NCBI RefSeq assembly: GCF_012489685.1
Contig: NC_080042.1
Span: forward strand, 54,984,066-55,048,065
DNA length: 64,000 bases
Reading direction: 5' to 3'
From: Lotus japonicus
Lineage: Eukaryota; Streptophyta; Magnoliopsida; Fabales; Fabaceae
The notes under the pieces: model-generated
Told to the model about the DNA's origin: nothing
Seen by the model: the letters and a program-made list of their open reading frames with translations, nothing else
Database searches by the model: none
Position numbers and translations under genes: made by a program
Shown: one piece after another, positions 23,185-35,311 of the stretch
How positions within the stretch are numbered: the stretch's first letter is position 1
How the letters are laid out: each line of letters begins with the position of its first letter

Positions 23185-23900
23185 TTAAAAGACCCATAAA
23201 TCCTGAAAAAGATGTAAACTTCCTGAAATAAAACATTCATAACAGAAGGAGCTTTCGACTGTGAAAGAGATTTTGGATCTTGAAGGAAATGCCAACTTCT
23301 TCAACATGCTCTTGAAATTTTTGGAGGCTATGAACCCACATCGCTCGGTGTCATTCATCTCAAAAGCTCCCCCCAACTACTTCACTTCTCCTCTTCTCCC
23401 TAGATTCTAGCAGCTTCACCAAATCCTCCAAACTCAGCAATCTGACTTCTTCTGAATCCAATGTCTTAATAGCCATCTTTGCCTCTTTCAACTATAGCTT
23501 TCACCTGATCCAAATCACCTCCTTATCTCATATGTTGAAATCTTTCCGTCTCTGTCGTTGAAATATCATGGACTTAGTTCCTCTATTTCAATTAAGAGAT
23601 TGTTAATGGAGTTGGACTGGTTCATCACAGTTTCTACCACCAAATCACTCTTTCGTTTTTCTTCGCAAATGAACATTGCAACATATTCTCTCATCTCCTT
23701 GTTGGGAAGATACACCACGTCACTCTTGGCCTCCTCCTTACTCATGGCATCGCCCTCCTTGACTGTGATTTTGTGATTTTCACCATTGGAAGCAGAAACA
23801 AAATAACATCGAACCAATTCATCACTTGAATCCACTTACTATTAAGCAAAACCTTAGAACTCAAAAAACACATAAGATCCAAGCTTTTTGTTTGTATTAT
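23185..23900 (-). pseudogene. Decayed protein-coding remnant of unknown family
   Basis: Read on the minus strand, coherent protein-like segments follow one another in changing frames: MDSSDELVRCYFVSASNGEN (from 23835), then 'VVYLPNKEMREYVAMFICEE', 'NSINNLLIEIEELSP', then after a stop and frame changes 'MAIKTLDSEEVRLLSLEDLV' and 'KLLESREKRRSEVVGG' and finally 'FEMNDTERC' or 'NFKSMLKKLAF' depending on frame. The acidic/lysine-rich, helix-prone text is not random AT-rich DNA, so this is probably a gene fragment with at least three frameshifts. I do not recognise the family and propose no function. Confidence 0.5.
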
Positions 23901-24530
23901 TGATGCATGCATGCAGTTAGGGCTCTTAGATTGAGACCACAAAATAGAAATGAAGAAAAAGAAGAAATGTTAAGATTTTCACAAGAGGGAATGGAAGAGG
24001 GTCGGAATCATGGGATTGGTTCCCAATGTCGCATAATCGAACGTTGGGGCTTCAGTGGCGCTTCGATCTGGTTGGTTCAGAGTGGTTGTTGGGTGCCCCA
24101 TCGTTCCTTCGTCATTCATTTGTGTATCGGGTGCTTGAACCTCCATCTTTTCCTTCTAAACCAACAAATACAAGAGAAGCTGAGAGTGAACAAGGGAATG
24201 AATAAAAATTTTACGCTAAAACTAGTGAGTGAACAAGTGAATGGATAAATCAATTCAACGTCAGGGAGACGTTAATTTTTTATGCTAAAATTAGTCTTTC
24301 TTATTGTGTTAGTAATTGAAGCCTTCTTCTGACGAACGATGACCTCCGGTATTAGAGTGTGGTTGTCTTGAGATCCGTGACTATAAGTTTGTGCTAATGC
24401 TTCTTTATCACGAGGTCAAATGTTCAATGACAAGGCCCGAGGAGAGTTTTACCAAGACTCGTCGGACACCAAATGTTCACTTAAAAACCTTAAGAGCAAA
24501 ATAGGGCAAACGTAATGTTATCTTGCCTTA
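23901..24530. other. Intergenic spacer
   Basis: No supported gene. Short open frames (for example 23907-24248 plus) have no recognisable content. Confidence 0.4.
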
Positions 24531-24546
24531 AGAGTTAAGATTTCCA

Positions 24547-25875
24547 TATTTTCGCATCACGTATAACCTAGTCTCTCTCTAAAGTCTCCCTATCTCTAAA
24601 ACTCTCTCTTCGACCCGCTTCGTTAATGGGTGGCCGCCGCGCCGCCTCCTCCTGGCGCGGCGGCAACCCCCTCCTTCTCCCTCTGTTTTTTGTCCTTTAA
24701 TCTTTCTTCCTTTGCTAATAAACCAGATCTGCTTCTGGGGTTGCTGCACCAGTGCCCTTTCCTTGGGTTTCTTCCCCTCTCCCTTCCCCGACGGCTGCGT
24801 CCTCCTTGCCCTCCTCGCCGCTTCCGGTGTTTCGTCCTCCGCTTGGAGCCGTTTCTTGGGTTCGGGATTCGGAGGAGATGTCATACACGTCTCTGGTGGA
24901 TCTGTGCTGAAACTATTCTGGATCTGCTATGCGATTCCTTGCTTGTGTTCCACCGTTGTTAGGGTGCGGCGCCTGCCGTCGTTGGTGGTGGGTTTTGGCC
25001 GCCGCGGGTGTGCGAGTTTTGTCGGCGAGGGCGGCCGAATTGTCTTGCTGTGGTGCGGAGTCCGGCGGGGTTCAGTGACGCCTATGCCGCCAGGGCCTCC
25101 TTGCTTTTCATCTTCTTCCTAGCGGCGGAGCCATCATCTTCTTGAATCAGGCTCTCCATTGGCAACCCTAACCTTGTGTGGCTACTCATCCTTGTTCGCT
25201 AATCTGTGCTCCCCATCTTCTTCCCTGCTTTATCCTCTTTGGCCAGATTTGTGTTTAAATCTGTGTTTGCGGTTGCCTCCGCTGTTGGTGAGGAGGTTGG
25301 GATTGCGTTGGGGTGTACAGGTTAGGGGCTGGTTGTGATCTGTGCGTGCCTGTTGAGGCCAGATCTGCCTGGAGAGTCTTGTTCTTTGCCTGCCTAGATC
25401 TGTGCGTGCCTGTTGAGGCCAGATCAGCTCGGATTCTTGGATTCGGGCTCCCTGGCAGCGTTGGTGGATTCTACCCTTTTCGGTGCCTTCCCTGTCTTCG
25501 TGCGTGTGGAGGGTTCATGGTTGATGATGTCACTTTGGGCGTCGTCGTTGGTGTTCTTGGGCTATTGATGCTGTAACCGGGTCTCTTGGGTATAGTTGGC
25601 AGTGATCTCTTTGCTGTTTTCTATTTGTTTGATGTACTGTATTTAATTGAGTCTCAATGTTGAGTTGAGCCCTATTTTTGTTGGGTTGTGTGACATTTGC
25701 CACACCTAGGTCCCCGATAGATGCTCTTATTGTAGGTTTTAGGTGTTTATTCACCGGGTTGAAGTCTTAAGAATTTCGTTGTTGCATTGTGGACTATTCA
25801 CACGTTGTGTGTTATCTGTACTATCAACTTTATATTATATATATATATATATATTCTACTTTCAAAAAAGAAAAA
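24547..25875 (+). mobile_element. Retroposed GC-rich insertion (LINE-type integration) with 16-bp target duplication
   Basis: AGAGTTAAGATTTCCA occurs at 24531-24546 and again, perfectly, at 25876-25891, enclosing 1329 bp. The insert ends in an (AT)n run and an A-rich tail directly before the right duplication, the signature of target-primed reverse transcription. Its body (24600-25600) is much richer in G+C than the surroundings. It contains a duplicated phrase 'gatctgtgcgtgcctgttg' (about 25339 and 25398) and no reverse transcriptase frame. It may be a non-autonomous LINE derivative keeping only 5' and 3' parts, or a retroposed cellular transcript. Two plus-strand frames (24630-24962 and 24712-25122) look like composition artefacts. 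Confidence 0.8.
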
Positions 25876-25891
25876 AGAGTTAAGATTTCCA

Positions 25892-28564
25892 AATGAACAT
25901 GTGTGAGAACTCCCTTATATAATTGGAGCCTCTTAAATATGATAAATGATACAGAGAAGATATATTAATAGGTACGATTGATGCGATGAATGTGTGAGAA
26001 CTCCTCATTGGTGGGATGTAACTAGGTACGATTGAACATATATTAATCATCGATGTTACCGATGACTTCATCAACGCAAACAATATACCAACGCTACATA
26101 CTATTCGATGGTTATGCTGTGGCGGTAGATCCAATTAGTGACACATTTTTTTGCCCTAGCAATGGTTTTTCCTTCTAAGTAATTAGCATTTTTCTTGTAG
26201 TATGTGTGGCCAATGCTCTCTATGCCTGAATGTTCGTAGTTTGTCAACGGCTATCGTTTGCCTCAAGATCATAAGTGAAGACCATCGACTTAGCTAGTTT
26301 TAGGGTAAGTTTACATGATTTGCTACACAACTTCGAACAAGAAGCTTTTATGCAAGGACAACTGCGGATCAGTGAAAGAGAAGAAGGACACAGAATATCC
26401 ACAAGTCAAAGTTGACACAATATGAGAGAAGATAAAAGATGAAAGCGCATATATATCCCGCAAACGCTGGAAGTTTCACGATGCATGTGTTCCTTTTATC
26501 GCATCCATATGTTCAGTGTATTATATATAGTCATGAGTTACACTACCTTGGCTAGCTTGTTCTTATATAGCTGGCTAGTACTAATGATATATGCTCTCTG
26601 CGTGGGAGAGAGACCACACGATCCATATTGTTCATGCATTAGTGCAATTAAGAAACATAGTCGCAATTAATGCAAAGCACTTTAATTACTTCCCGACATA
26701 TAACATCAAATTCTGTTGCATGGACATGGTGTTATTGTTGTCACTGAATCAACATGAATTTCGGGTCTTGATCCATCCCTATTTGTTATAGTTGTTACAG
26801 CCTCCTCGTGAGTGCTATAAGGCTGCTGCGAAACTGTGAAGCATTATAATTTATACATACCATCATCAATCAGACCCATGCATGTATGTACAAATGTAAA
26901 CTAAACAATCTCTGACCCTATCCTTCACTTTTGTTGTTTCTCTGTATCATCACTTGCATGCTTGCATTTCTAAAACCGTTAGCTATAGAAAACACGGAAT
27001 GACAAGTAAAATAGTAGGCATATAAACACCCCTCTCACTCACTTTTTTTCCCACAAATTTCATATGACATTGGTGTCATCTTAATTTAGTTTGTAAGTGT
27101 TCAATCAATTTAAGTTTTCCTATTATAATATTGATTATTTATAATTTCATTTATTCTAATTGTACTTTAATTTTCCAGTTATAACTTTTTGATTTTTAGT
27201 GCCTTAGAAAGAGCACTGAAGAAGCCACTTTTTTTTATTGAGATGCACTGAGGTATTCACAACCGATAAGACTAATTCTCAAACTGAGATGATATTAAAT
27301 CAAGATATGTCTTTTGCGACAAATCATTCTTCATATATAATGTTTAGCGATCAAACTTGGAATGCTTAAGTAATATACTACATGCTAACTCTGTGCTGGA
27401 TTGTGTGTTGGATTGTGTCTCACTCACTTTTACAACTTCTTAGACCTACCTTTCCTAGGTCGGCTGCTATCATCTGCGCCTACATTTCTCTCTCTTATTC
27501 ATGGTATATAAACACGGAGAAAGAGACAGTCACGGAGGGCACGTACTTTTATTGTAAATCCTTTGTTGTTGTTGCGTGCAGTTTTCTATAACAGAGGGTG
27601 CAGGTTTTACTTATGCGAGTGCATGCTTTTTCACAAACATTAAGGAGCTTTATGTTGCAATGCAAACACAGTGTGCACTTTTGCATAAACGAAGAGGGGT
27701 CCTATATATTTTGTTTGCACAAGGTCGAAAGTCTACTCAATCCCACTTCTAATAATTTAGTATAGGGTTTCCTAACAGCGGCTATGTAGGGAACGTATAT
27801 TAAGGATGAATAGATTTATCCCCTCTTCTGACTAAACAGTAAACACCACTCACGTTGGGATTTGAGATGATAAAGCTGTTGCCAGTTCTAATTTGGCATC
27901 TTTCTCTCTGGGTGTTGGTAGATACTAGTATAATATAGCAGTACAGATTTTTTTTTTGGCAGATATATAGTATATACATATTAACATACACATACGTAGT
28001 ATATTAGTATATAATGCATATGTATTATAAATTGAAAAATACCTGCTGCCCTTTCTGGATCACGAATGCCAAATTCAAATTTGTAATTGCTGGCGAAGAG
28101 AAGTCAGTAATAGCAGCGGGCAAGGTAATTGTCAAAACTTGTACAAGGATAAAATATATCGGTGCTGATATATTTTGACGCTCACCACAGGGTATTTGGC
28201 GACCATGCAAGGTTTGTGCCGGTTAAAAACTGTCAATTATGTCAATTAAGAGTCCTGATACTACATACTAGTGCAAGATGTCCACTTTTAGGGTGGTCAA
28301 TAATCAATACAAAGCGGATGTTTTTTTTTTAAAAGATGATTTTTTTTTGCTTTGGGTCAAGGAAAATAATTCATATACACTTTGAATACACCTCCATCTG
28401 ATGAAATATAAGGTCTCTCAATAACTAAAAAGTGTATCATGTCTGAATCTAACTAGGGTTTGCGGTGGTGGAGGGTCTGGATCAGAAAAAAGAGGGATTC
28501 TAGTTGTAAGATATCTAATGAAACCGTCGCAGGAATTGAGAACTCATTCAAAGAGAAAGATATC
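25892..28564. other. AT-rich intergenic region
   Basis: No gene recognised. There is a TATA-like 'gtatataaacacgg' near 27504 with no identifiable gene downstream. On the minus strand 28040-28200 contains a short protein-like segment followed by a donor-like 'gcaggta', but it is too small to name. Confidence 0.4.
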
Positions 28565-28577
28565 AAATATCTAGAGT

Positions 28578-29001
28578 GTGTGTGTGTGGTTGATTTGGGA
28601 ACATCGGAATGAGATAGTCTTCAAGTCTTGAACAATTTGCGCTGAGAAGGTAATTAGACTGACAAGGTTTCGCTCTTGGAAGTGGCTTAAGTGCAGAGGA
28701 AAGAATTTCAACTGCTCCTTCGTAGAGTGGGACTCGATTCCGAGCTTGTACTTGGGAAGGGACTTCTCTTAGTGCCTTCCCCCTTATCTGGCTTGTTCGA
28801 GATCAGCACTGGATCCATTGGCGTTTTTTCCTTTTTTCTGCCTTGGCTTTGTGTATTGTGAGAACTCTTCCCTGCTAGGGGTGTTCTCCCTGTTTTGCTC
28901 TATGTTTCTTGTTTCTTTCTCTTTCCCTGCATATTGTCCTGGGAGTGGCACCCTTTGTGCCACATTTTTATTCAATTAATTTAATTTGCCTTCCCCAAAA
29001 A
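28578..29001 (+). mobile_element. 5'-truncated LINE with 13-bp target duplication
   Basis: AAATATCTAGAGT at 28565-28577 recurs at 29002-29014. The insert keeps only the last codons of ORF2 (a frame reading roughly 'EHRNEIVF', then 'FRSWKWLKCRGKNFNCSFVEW') and a 3' UTR ending 'ttgccttccccaaaaaaa'. 5' truncation with an A tail and a long target duplication is the usual outcome of L1-type retrotransposition. Confidence 0.85.
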
Positions 29002-29151
29002 AAATATCTAGAGTTTTCTTTGGTATATTATATAGATGATCCGATTCGCAAGGACCATGATTGAGAATTGTTTGATTGTCTTTCTCCGAGGAAGAGGCGA
29101 AACATAATCAACTTGAATAAAGAAAAGAAAATGTGAGATATATATGATAGA

Positions 29152-29621
29152 TTAGGACTGTCCAACGGGCGAATTTGAGTTAATATTGTCGGTTTCGAAC
29201 AGCTGAAAGCCTGAAACCAACATACAAGCAGGACTGCCACCGTCCGTTAGTATGAGCTGGTTGTTTGAATTTGGTTTTTGAGAGTTTTTATGTGTGTCGG
29301 GTCGGTTAAATAGTATCCGATCAAAGAAAAAATACAAGTACAACTTCAATAGTCAATATAGAGAAATAAGAAGAGAAGGAAGAAGACAAAATTTTCATTA
29401 AATTTTCACAAAAATTTCACCTTGCAATATAGCATAGAAGAACAATAAAGTGAGAAGAACAAACTCAATACAGCGAATTGAAGAGATATTATTATCACAA
29501 AAGAAGAAAAAGAACGTGGTTTATCGCAAGATCTGTTAACACCGAGGAGGAGGCATCACAATCTGAGAGAGAAATTAAGGTCTTGAGGAAGAGCAAAGGT
29601 TGTTGTTCTCGTTACGTGAAT
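29152..29621. repeat. Dispersed repeat, copy 2, left part
   Basis: Matches 3173-3520 in order (purine-rich 'aagaagagaaggaagaag', 'ttttcattaaattttcac', 'catagaagaacaataaag'). It is interrupted at 29621 by the 4.1-kb solo LTR and continues at 33734. Confidence 0.6.
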
Positions 29622-30360
29622 TGTAAGACCCAAGTTTTAAGCTTAGAATAAGTGGAAGAGATTTCCATATACGATTAGGCTTGATGTATCGTGAAAGAAA
29701 AACCTGAACAAGAGTTTATCGAAAGGAATAAATTTATGAAGGAGAAAGTTCAGGAAAAGTCTAAGGATTATATCAAAATCGATAAAAGGTATAGCACGAT
29801 CGATATACGCTTAAACCTAGGGCAGAAACCCTAGTAAATAGCTAGTTTTCACTTAAAGGCACGATGGAAGCTAATTCCAAAAATCTTCAGAGAAATGTTA
29901 GAACTTCCCTTAATCCATCTATAACAAGCGTTTCAAGGCGAAACCCTAGAATGTACGAACGTCAGATTCCAATCCTCGGAAGTTTGCCGAAACTAAAACC
30001 CTGATAGTTCAAGAAACCTAAAATCAACCGACGATGAAGATTTTTTCTGTTCGGAGCTTCAAATAAAGATTTCATCCGTGAACGCCCACTCTAATCGACG
30101 TTCCAAATCTTTCTTCAGAAGGAAGTTTCTGCATCCGAGGTCAAAACCATAAAGTGCATTTTAAGCCGGTAAACATTAAAAACAAGCCTCGAAAACCAAA
30201 AATCATACCGATATTTCTTTGAAGAATTAGAAGATTCAGCGGGGAGAATATCGTGTCTAAAATACGTTGGAATCAGTAGGAAAGAATCGGAATCACTCTT
30301 ATATTTTTATCTTAACTCTATGAGTTAAATCCTCCGATATCTAAACAAATCTGTACCGGT

Positions 30361-30483
30361 TTACAAAATATCTACTCATCCTTATCCAATCTTTACAAAA
30401 TATCTTCTCAAAATATCTATTCATCCTTATCCGATCTTTACAAATATCTATCCATCCTTATCTAACCTTTACAAAATATCTTC
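30361..30483 (+). repeat. Short tandem repeat block in the solo LTR (about 45-bp unit)
   Basis: Three imperfect units of 'ctttacaaaatatct..tcatccttatc' follow each other just upstream of the TATA-like stretch, so they fall in the presumed promoter part (U3) of the LTR. Confidence 0.7.
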
Positions 30484-32370
30484 CATTTCATTCACTATAT
30501 ATATGTTGTTGTAATTTGAAAAATGAAAAACAAAAATTTCACCATTTTCTTTCCCAAACCCGCGAGCTTCACCAAGAGGAGGAGGAGAAGAGATTTTTGC
30601 CATTTCTTGCTTGATCGTTGATTCAACAGTTGCTACTTGACGGTATCGAGGTATAGTCGCTAATCCTTACCTTTGATCGTCGTTTCCGTAGTTTTTTTCT
30701 ATGTTTTTCTATGCTCTAAGTTTTGAGTTTTTTTGGCAAAACTATCCAAATAACTTCATCTTTCTATCTAAACTTATTCCCTGCGTGCCCTGAGCATGTT
30801 TAGCGGATTACATTTCACCGATTCTCGCCGAAATGCCGCAGAGTTTCAATTCTGCTCATAATACCCATTTTTGGCTAAAGTTCCAACCTTTGGGCTTAAA
30901 ACCCTCGACTGAGCTTAGCGTTAGTAAGATTAGTCGTCATAATCGTCGTTGGTATCGACCCCATCTAATTTGTTTTTCGAAATTCTGATTTTGAGTTTCT
31001 GAGCTAAAAATATTGACCAAAATACCCCTTGCGACAGTTTTCGATTCGATAATTTTTCTGAGAGTTTCCTTGGCCTAGATATCGCCTAAGAATACCTAGG
31101 AATCGATTTAGATCGAAGAAAAAGTTCGGAAACCCTATTTTACATAGTGGCCGAAACCTATTGCTTAGGGTACCGTGTCCAAAAATAATTTTTGGGTCTC
31201 TATGACCTGAGCCATTGCGTAGCTCTTTCGATTGTCGAAATTTTGTAGCTCGAGTTATGCTCGTTTTAGCGAACGAGGTTCTGTCGTCTATTCACGCTTA
31301 AATATTGTACTCTTAAACTTCTTAAGCTTTGTCTAACGCTAGTTAGTATCGTTTTGACCGAATTGACTTGTTTTGATTGACTTTCGCTTCGTTTTCTCAA
31401 AGATTCGTTTGGAGGAACACTTGGAGCAGGAAAAGAGGATTGTGAAGGAGTCTTGCTTGAACACACTGGACGAGTTCGAGGTTAGGGCAACTTACTTGCT
31501 AGCTAATGCTTTGTAGGCGTCGATAAATTCGACTTGAATTATTGTTTATGCATATGAATTGTCTGGATTGAAAATGTTTTCTGAAGGCTTCGGCCGAGTG
31601 AACTGATTGAGACGTGTGTCTCCGTTTTCTGGGCTTCGGTCGACATGGGAGATTAGGATTTATCGCATTGATATGTTGATAATTGACTCGCATGCTTAAT
31701 TGTTAAATGGTTAACTATAGGCCATGTGATTATTTGTTCACATGATATTTGGATTATATTGATTATATTGTGTCTTTCAATTACGCACTTGAATTGCTGA
31801 CTATATTGAATATACCGTGCAATTGTGCTAATGAGTAAGGAACGTCAAGATAGTGGATAACGGGTAGTTATGCCAGACTCCTGACGAGTTTTTGGATAAA
31901 GTTTGATGGGACGGACCGAGGTTCGTACCCTATTATTGTTTTATGGATCGAGACCTTCTCAAAGGAAAATTGAGTTTGAAAATGATATTGGAAAAAACCC
32001 CATTTGAATTCACGTAAGAACTTGGGTTGTTCTGTCTAAGGCAAGAAGGGCTTTTAATGAGGCATTGTGCCCGGCCAGCTTACCTGGGAACTTCTCGGGC
32101 CATTACTTGGGTGATGATGGACCTTTTGTTTTGAGACCTTCTCCAGGGAATCATTGGAATTATGGGATCTTTGAAACTAATAGGATTAGAGACGAGACTT
32201 AAACAATTTCATAATGAACCTCCATAATGTATTAAACAACCTCAAAACCCTTAATATAATGATAAAAGACTCAGACGAAAGTTTAGGGCTTGAACATTAA
32301 GTTTTGAAAATGAGAAGTGTCGTCGAATCCAAGTTTTAGGGAAATTGTAAGTTCTGAGTATGTTGATACT

Positions 32371-32530
32371 CTTTTGCTCGTTGAGCAGTTTGTTTGGCCA
32401 TCGAGATGGTGAGCCATGGTAAGTTGAAAGGTCACTGAGTGCGAGCTGCATTCTTTTGCTCGTTGAGCAGTTTGGTTGGCCATCGAGACGGTGAGCCCAA
32501 GTGACTAGGAAAGTTACCAAATGCGATTAG
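32371..32530 (+). repeat. 82-bp tandem pair in the solo LTR
   Basis: 'Cttttgctcgttgagcagtt' at 32371 and 32453 begins two imperfect copies sharing 'ggccatcgaga.ggtgagcc'. It lies just before the 18-bp minisatellite. Confidence 0.85.
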
Positions 32531-32695
32531 CACTTCCTTGTTTACCTTAGGGTATTGTAGAGACAATGTACTCTAGCTAGACACGCGTGCCTTGGTGAGG
32601 ACGATTCGTTGTTTGGCTAACCATATTGCATTCATGCATACATTTATTGGAAAGTTTGCTGCTTTCCGAAGGACGATCTCAGATCAGACTTCATT

Positions 32696-32875
32696 GGAGC
32701 GAGATGCTTCATAGGATCGTGCAGCTTCATAGGAGCGAGATGCTTCACAGGAGTGTGCTGCTTCACAGGAGCGTGCAGCTTCATAGGAGCGAGATGCTTC
32801 ATAGGAGCGTGCTGCTTCACAGGAGCGAGATGCTTCATAAAAGCGAGATACTTTAGCGGAGCGAGATGCTTCGGG
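32696..32875 (+). repeat. 18-bp minisatellite, ten units
   Basis: Ten consecutive 18-bp units of the type GGAGCGAGATGCTTCATA alternate with variants reading GGAGCGTGCTGCTTCACA. Because 18 is divisible by three, both strands stay open through most of the array, which creates spurious frames with a hexapeptide repeat. It lies in the downstream half of the solo LTR. Confidence 0.9.
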
Positions 32876-33733
32876 TCATCGTGAGGGTGACATTTTATCC
32901 GGATCATATTTTGAGCATGACATTGCATTGGCATACCATGCACTTAACTATATTCGTTGATATATTGCTTATCAAGTTTTTCGAGATATAACTTATTGAA
33001 TTATTGAGATATTGAATATTGAATTGTTATTAGAAATCTGATAACATGTTATGTATATACCTTAGGGTAGACGATACAGAACTTATATGTATATATACAA
33101 CCTATATATATATACCCCTTTATTCATCACATGTTGCTTGTATTATCTATTATATTCTGTGAGTTGACCCTAGCGCCTTGGCTTTATGTGTATGGTTGTG
33201 TTTGGGCGGTTGGCCTGCTGCCAGACGTCCAACAGCTGATTCAAGATGGTTCGTCGTTCGGGGAGGATCCTGAGCGCAATGACTACTACTGAGCCTTCGA
33301 CGTGGACCCGGACTTCATGCATGATCGGATGAGGGTCGATGTTAGGAGTGTATTATATGGGGGATTGTTTTCACAGCTCTGATTGTCATTTCTCATCTTG
33401 GGGCAGGGTAGGTCCCCGACTATTAGCTTTTGTGTGGTTCTCTTCCAGGAGGATCACAGAGAGTTTGTCAGGCATAGGAAGTCTTTCGAGGGCCGTTTGG
33501 GGCTGACTTATCTTCTTGAAAACTGTATTCATAAAACTCATGGCTCTGACCATGGGATGTACTTATTCGCCTGCGGGCACTATCTCCAATTACTTCATGT
33601 TTATTATCTTTGGGTTGAGTCTTCATTATGTTAAGTCTTCTATTTGAAAAGAAAACGAAAAAAATATTTACGCATTTTCCGCACTATTGATTTAAAGTCA
33701 CTAAAGTGGCACCACCGAAATCGGGGTGTTACA

Positions 33734-34310
33734 TGAATTGCATGTCAAGATTTATATCTCTCTAAAACCCCATTCTTCCCTTCGTATTCTCTCGCCATTT
33801 TCACTGTGAATGGAGATGGAGTTTTCAGATCAGAGCTTTTTGTGGATGGGAAGACCAAAAAGGGAGGGGAGGAGAGAAGAGAAGAGGGTAGGAAGTGAGA
33901 ACAAACGAAAAAGGGAAGAGACGTGGCAACAACTAAGGTGTTATTAGTGGTTGCTAGGGTTTGTCTATGAGTGGGGAGAGAGAAGAGAAGAATATGAAGT
34001 TGCGAGAGTGAGTGACGGTTAGGGTTTCAGAAGAAATTAGTTAGTAGTCTCTTAAAGGGTAGGTTGTTAGTGTTGGGCCGAGTAATTTTTTTCACCCTAT
34101 TGCCCTATCTCACTCGCTGACTATTATGGGCTTAGGTGGTTTCGCTTTTTTTTTTTCTTAACTCTACTTCAATCGGTCCAGAGCCCAAACCGAAACCAAC
34201 CAAACCAAACCTTCATAAATCATGTTTTTTCAGCCAGCCTAATTTTAGAAAATTTCCTCAGTTTTTTCAAATCCGGTTCGGTCCGATTCACTCTAAACAA
34301 CCTATGTTAA
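33734..34310. repeat. Dispersed repeat, copy 2, right part
   Basis: This continues the repeat interrupted at 29621, as judged from the target duplication TGAAT. It contains G/A-rich runs, two 'ggttagggttt'/'gctagggtttg' phrases and, near its end, 'cccaaaccgaaaccaacc' and 'ccggttcggtccg', the pyrimidine-rich counterpart of the left border. No reading frame of note. Confidence 0.5.
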
Positions 34311-34843
34311 ATGATTTGATATGAAAGAAGAGTAAGAAATAAAAATAAAGTGAATGGAATGTAAGAAAATGAAAGTAATAATGTATTAAAAAGGAAAAAG
34401 TGGTGTCTCTAATATTTAATATTTTGGATCCAATTGTTGCCACATGTTTACCATATGTTTTGCATATGACAGATTGATTTTTTAAATACAAATAAATTGT
34501 GGTGGTTAAAAACACCCACAAACCCCTTATGTCGCTCGGTGTTGTGAAAGTGTAAAGCCTTACAAATAGTACATATTATTTATAATATATTATTTACATA
34601 TTAAAATTAATTTGCAGAAAAATTCTTATAACTTGTGTGACTATTTTCTAGATGGGGTTTGAAGATGTTGATGAATGAAAACTTTCTAGAAACGTTTAGA
34701 GAACTGGGTTAGAATTTTTTTAGAGAAAAAATAATAATTATTACCGGGCAAGAGAACAACTCACCCTTGTGTAAAGATTACACAACTTTTTTTTGCGTAG
34801 GAGGATAGGGGAACCCACTTGATCTTTTATTTTTGGTCAAAGA
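34311..34843. other. AT-rich spacer before the LINE
   Basis: No gene. The 5' boundary of the LINE that follows could not be fixed because no target duplication matching its 3' flank was found. Confidence 0.4.
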
Positions 34844-35311
34844 ATGCTCTTGATCCATGTTCAAGCTATTTCCCACTACATTAAACCGATCCAACTCTGG
34901 GCTATTGTCTTCGGTCCAGTGCATGAACCATACCTACTTTCTCGCACGTCTTCAATGGCCCAATTTGACAGATTAGCAATTACTTCTACAGATGTTCCTA
35001 TCTTAGGGAACTTACATAAGGGGTCGACTAATAACAATTATTATGTTGAACTTCCGGATGAGGAAGAGGAACACACAGGGGTGCCACCACAGGTCCTTGA
35101 TAATAATATTGAAGTTGACCTTGCCTCAGGTTTCTCTTTGTCCTTAGCCTTGGAGAAAAGGAAGAGAGATGACCAACGACAAAATAAAACTGTAGGAGGC
35201 CAAGGGAGACAAAAGTTGAGAATCTGCATTCCCATTCTGAGTGATTTACCAAGACCAACAATTGATACGGCTGAGGAGGCGGGCCTTGCCATGCCCCCAA
35301 CCCCTAGATGA
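34844..35311 (+). pseudogene. LINE ORF1 (gag-like) C-terminal portion
   Basis: An open frame of 155 residues ends four bases into ORF2. It is acidic and basic in patches ('YYVELPDEEEEHTG', 'LEKRKRDDQRQNKT'). No RRM-like DUF4283 domain or zinc knuckle is visible, so the N-terminal RNA-binding part appears to be missing. Assigned as ORF1 by position only. Confidence 0.55.

Larger units (their letters stand above)
29622..33733 (+). mobile_element. 4.1-kb solo LTR, perfect 5-bp target duplication
   Basis: It starts TGTAAGACCC, ends GGGGTGTTACA, and is flanked by TGAAT on both sides (29617-29621 and 33734-33738). No gag or pol frame and no second copy of either terminus occurs inside, so the whole 4112 bp behaves as one LTR left after recombination. 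A TATA-like stretch lies at 30495-30508. Unusually long LTRs of this kind are known from legume Ty3/gypsy lineages such as Ogre; assignment to gypsy is inferred, not shown. Internal tandem repeats are listed separately. Confidence 0.75.

Noticed and set aside
24579..24884. Minus-strand Lys/Arg/Pro-rich frame that looks like a nuclear protein
   Set aside because: It is the complement of the pyrimidine-rich 5' part of the retroposed insert. The composition explains it and there is no start context or homology that I recognise.
27490..27600. TATA-like 'gtatataaacacgg' as a promoter of a small gene
   Set aside because: No coding frame or exon follows in either direction, so the match is not enough to call a promoter.
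32626..32943. Frames with a hexapeptide repeat on both strands
   Set aside because: They are a consequence of the 18-bp minisatellite unit being divisible by three.
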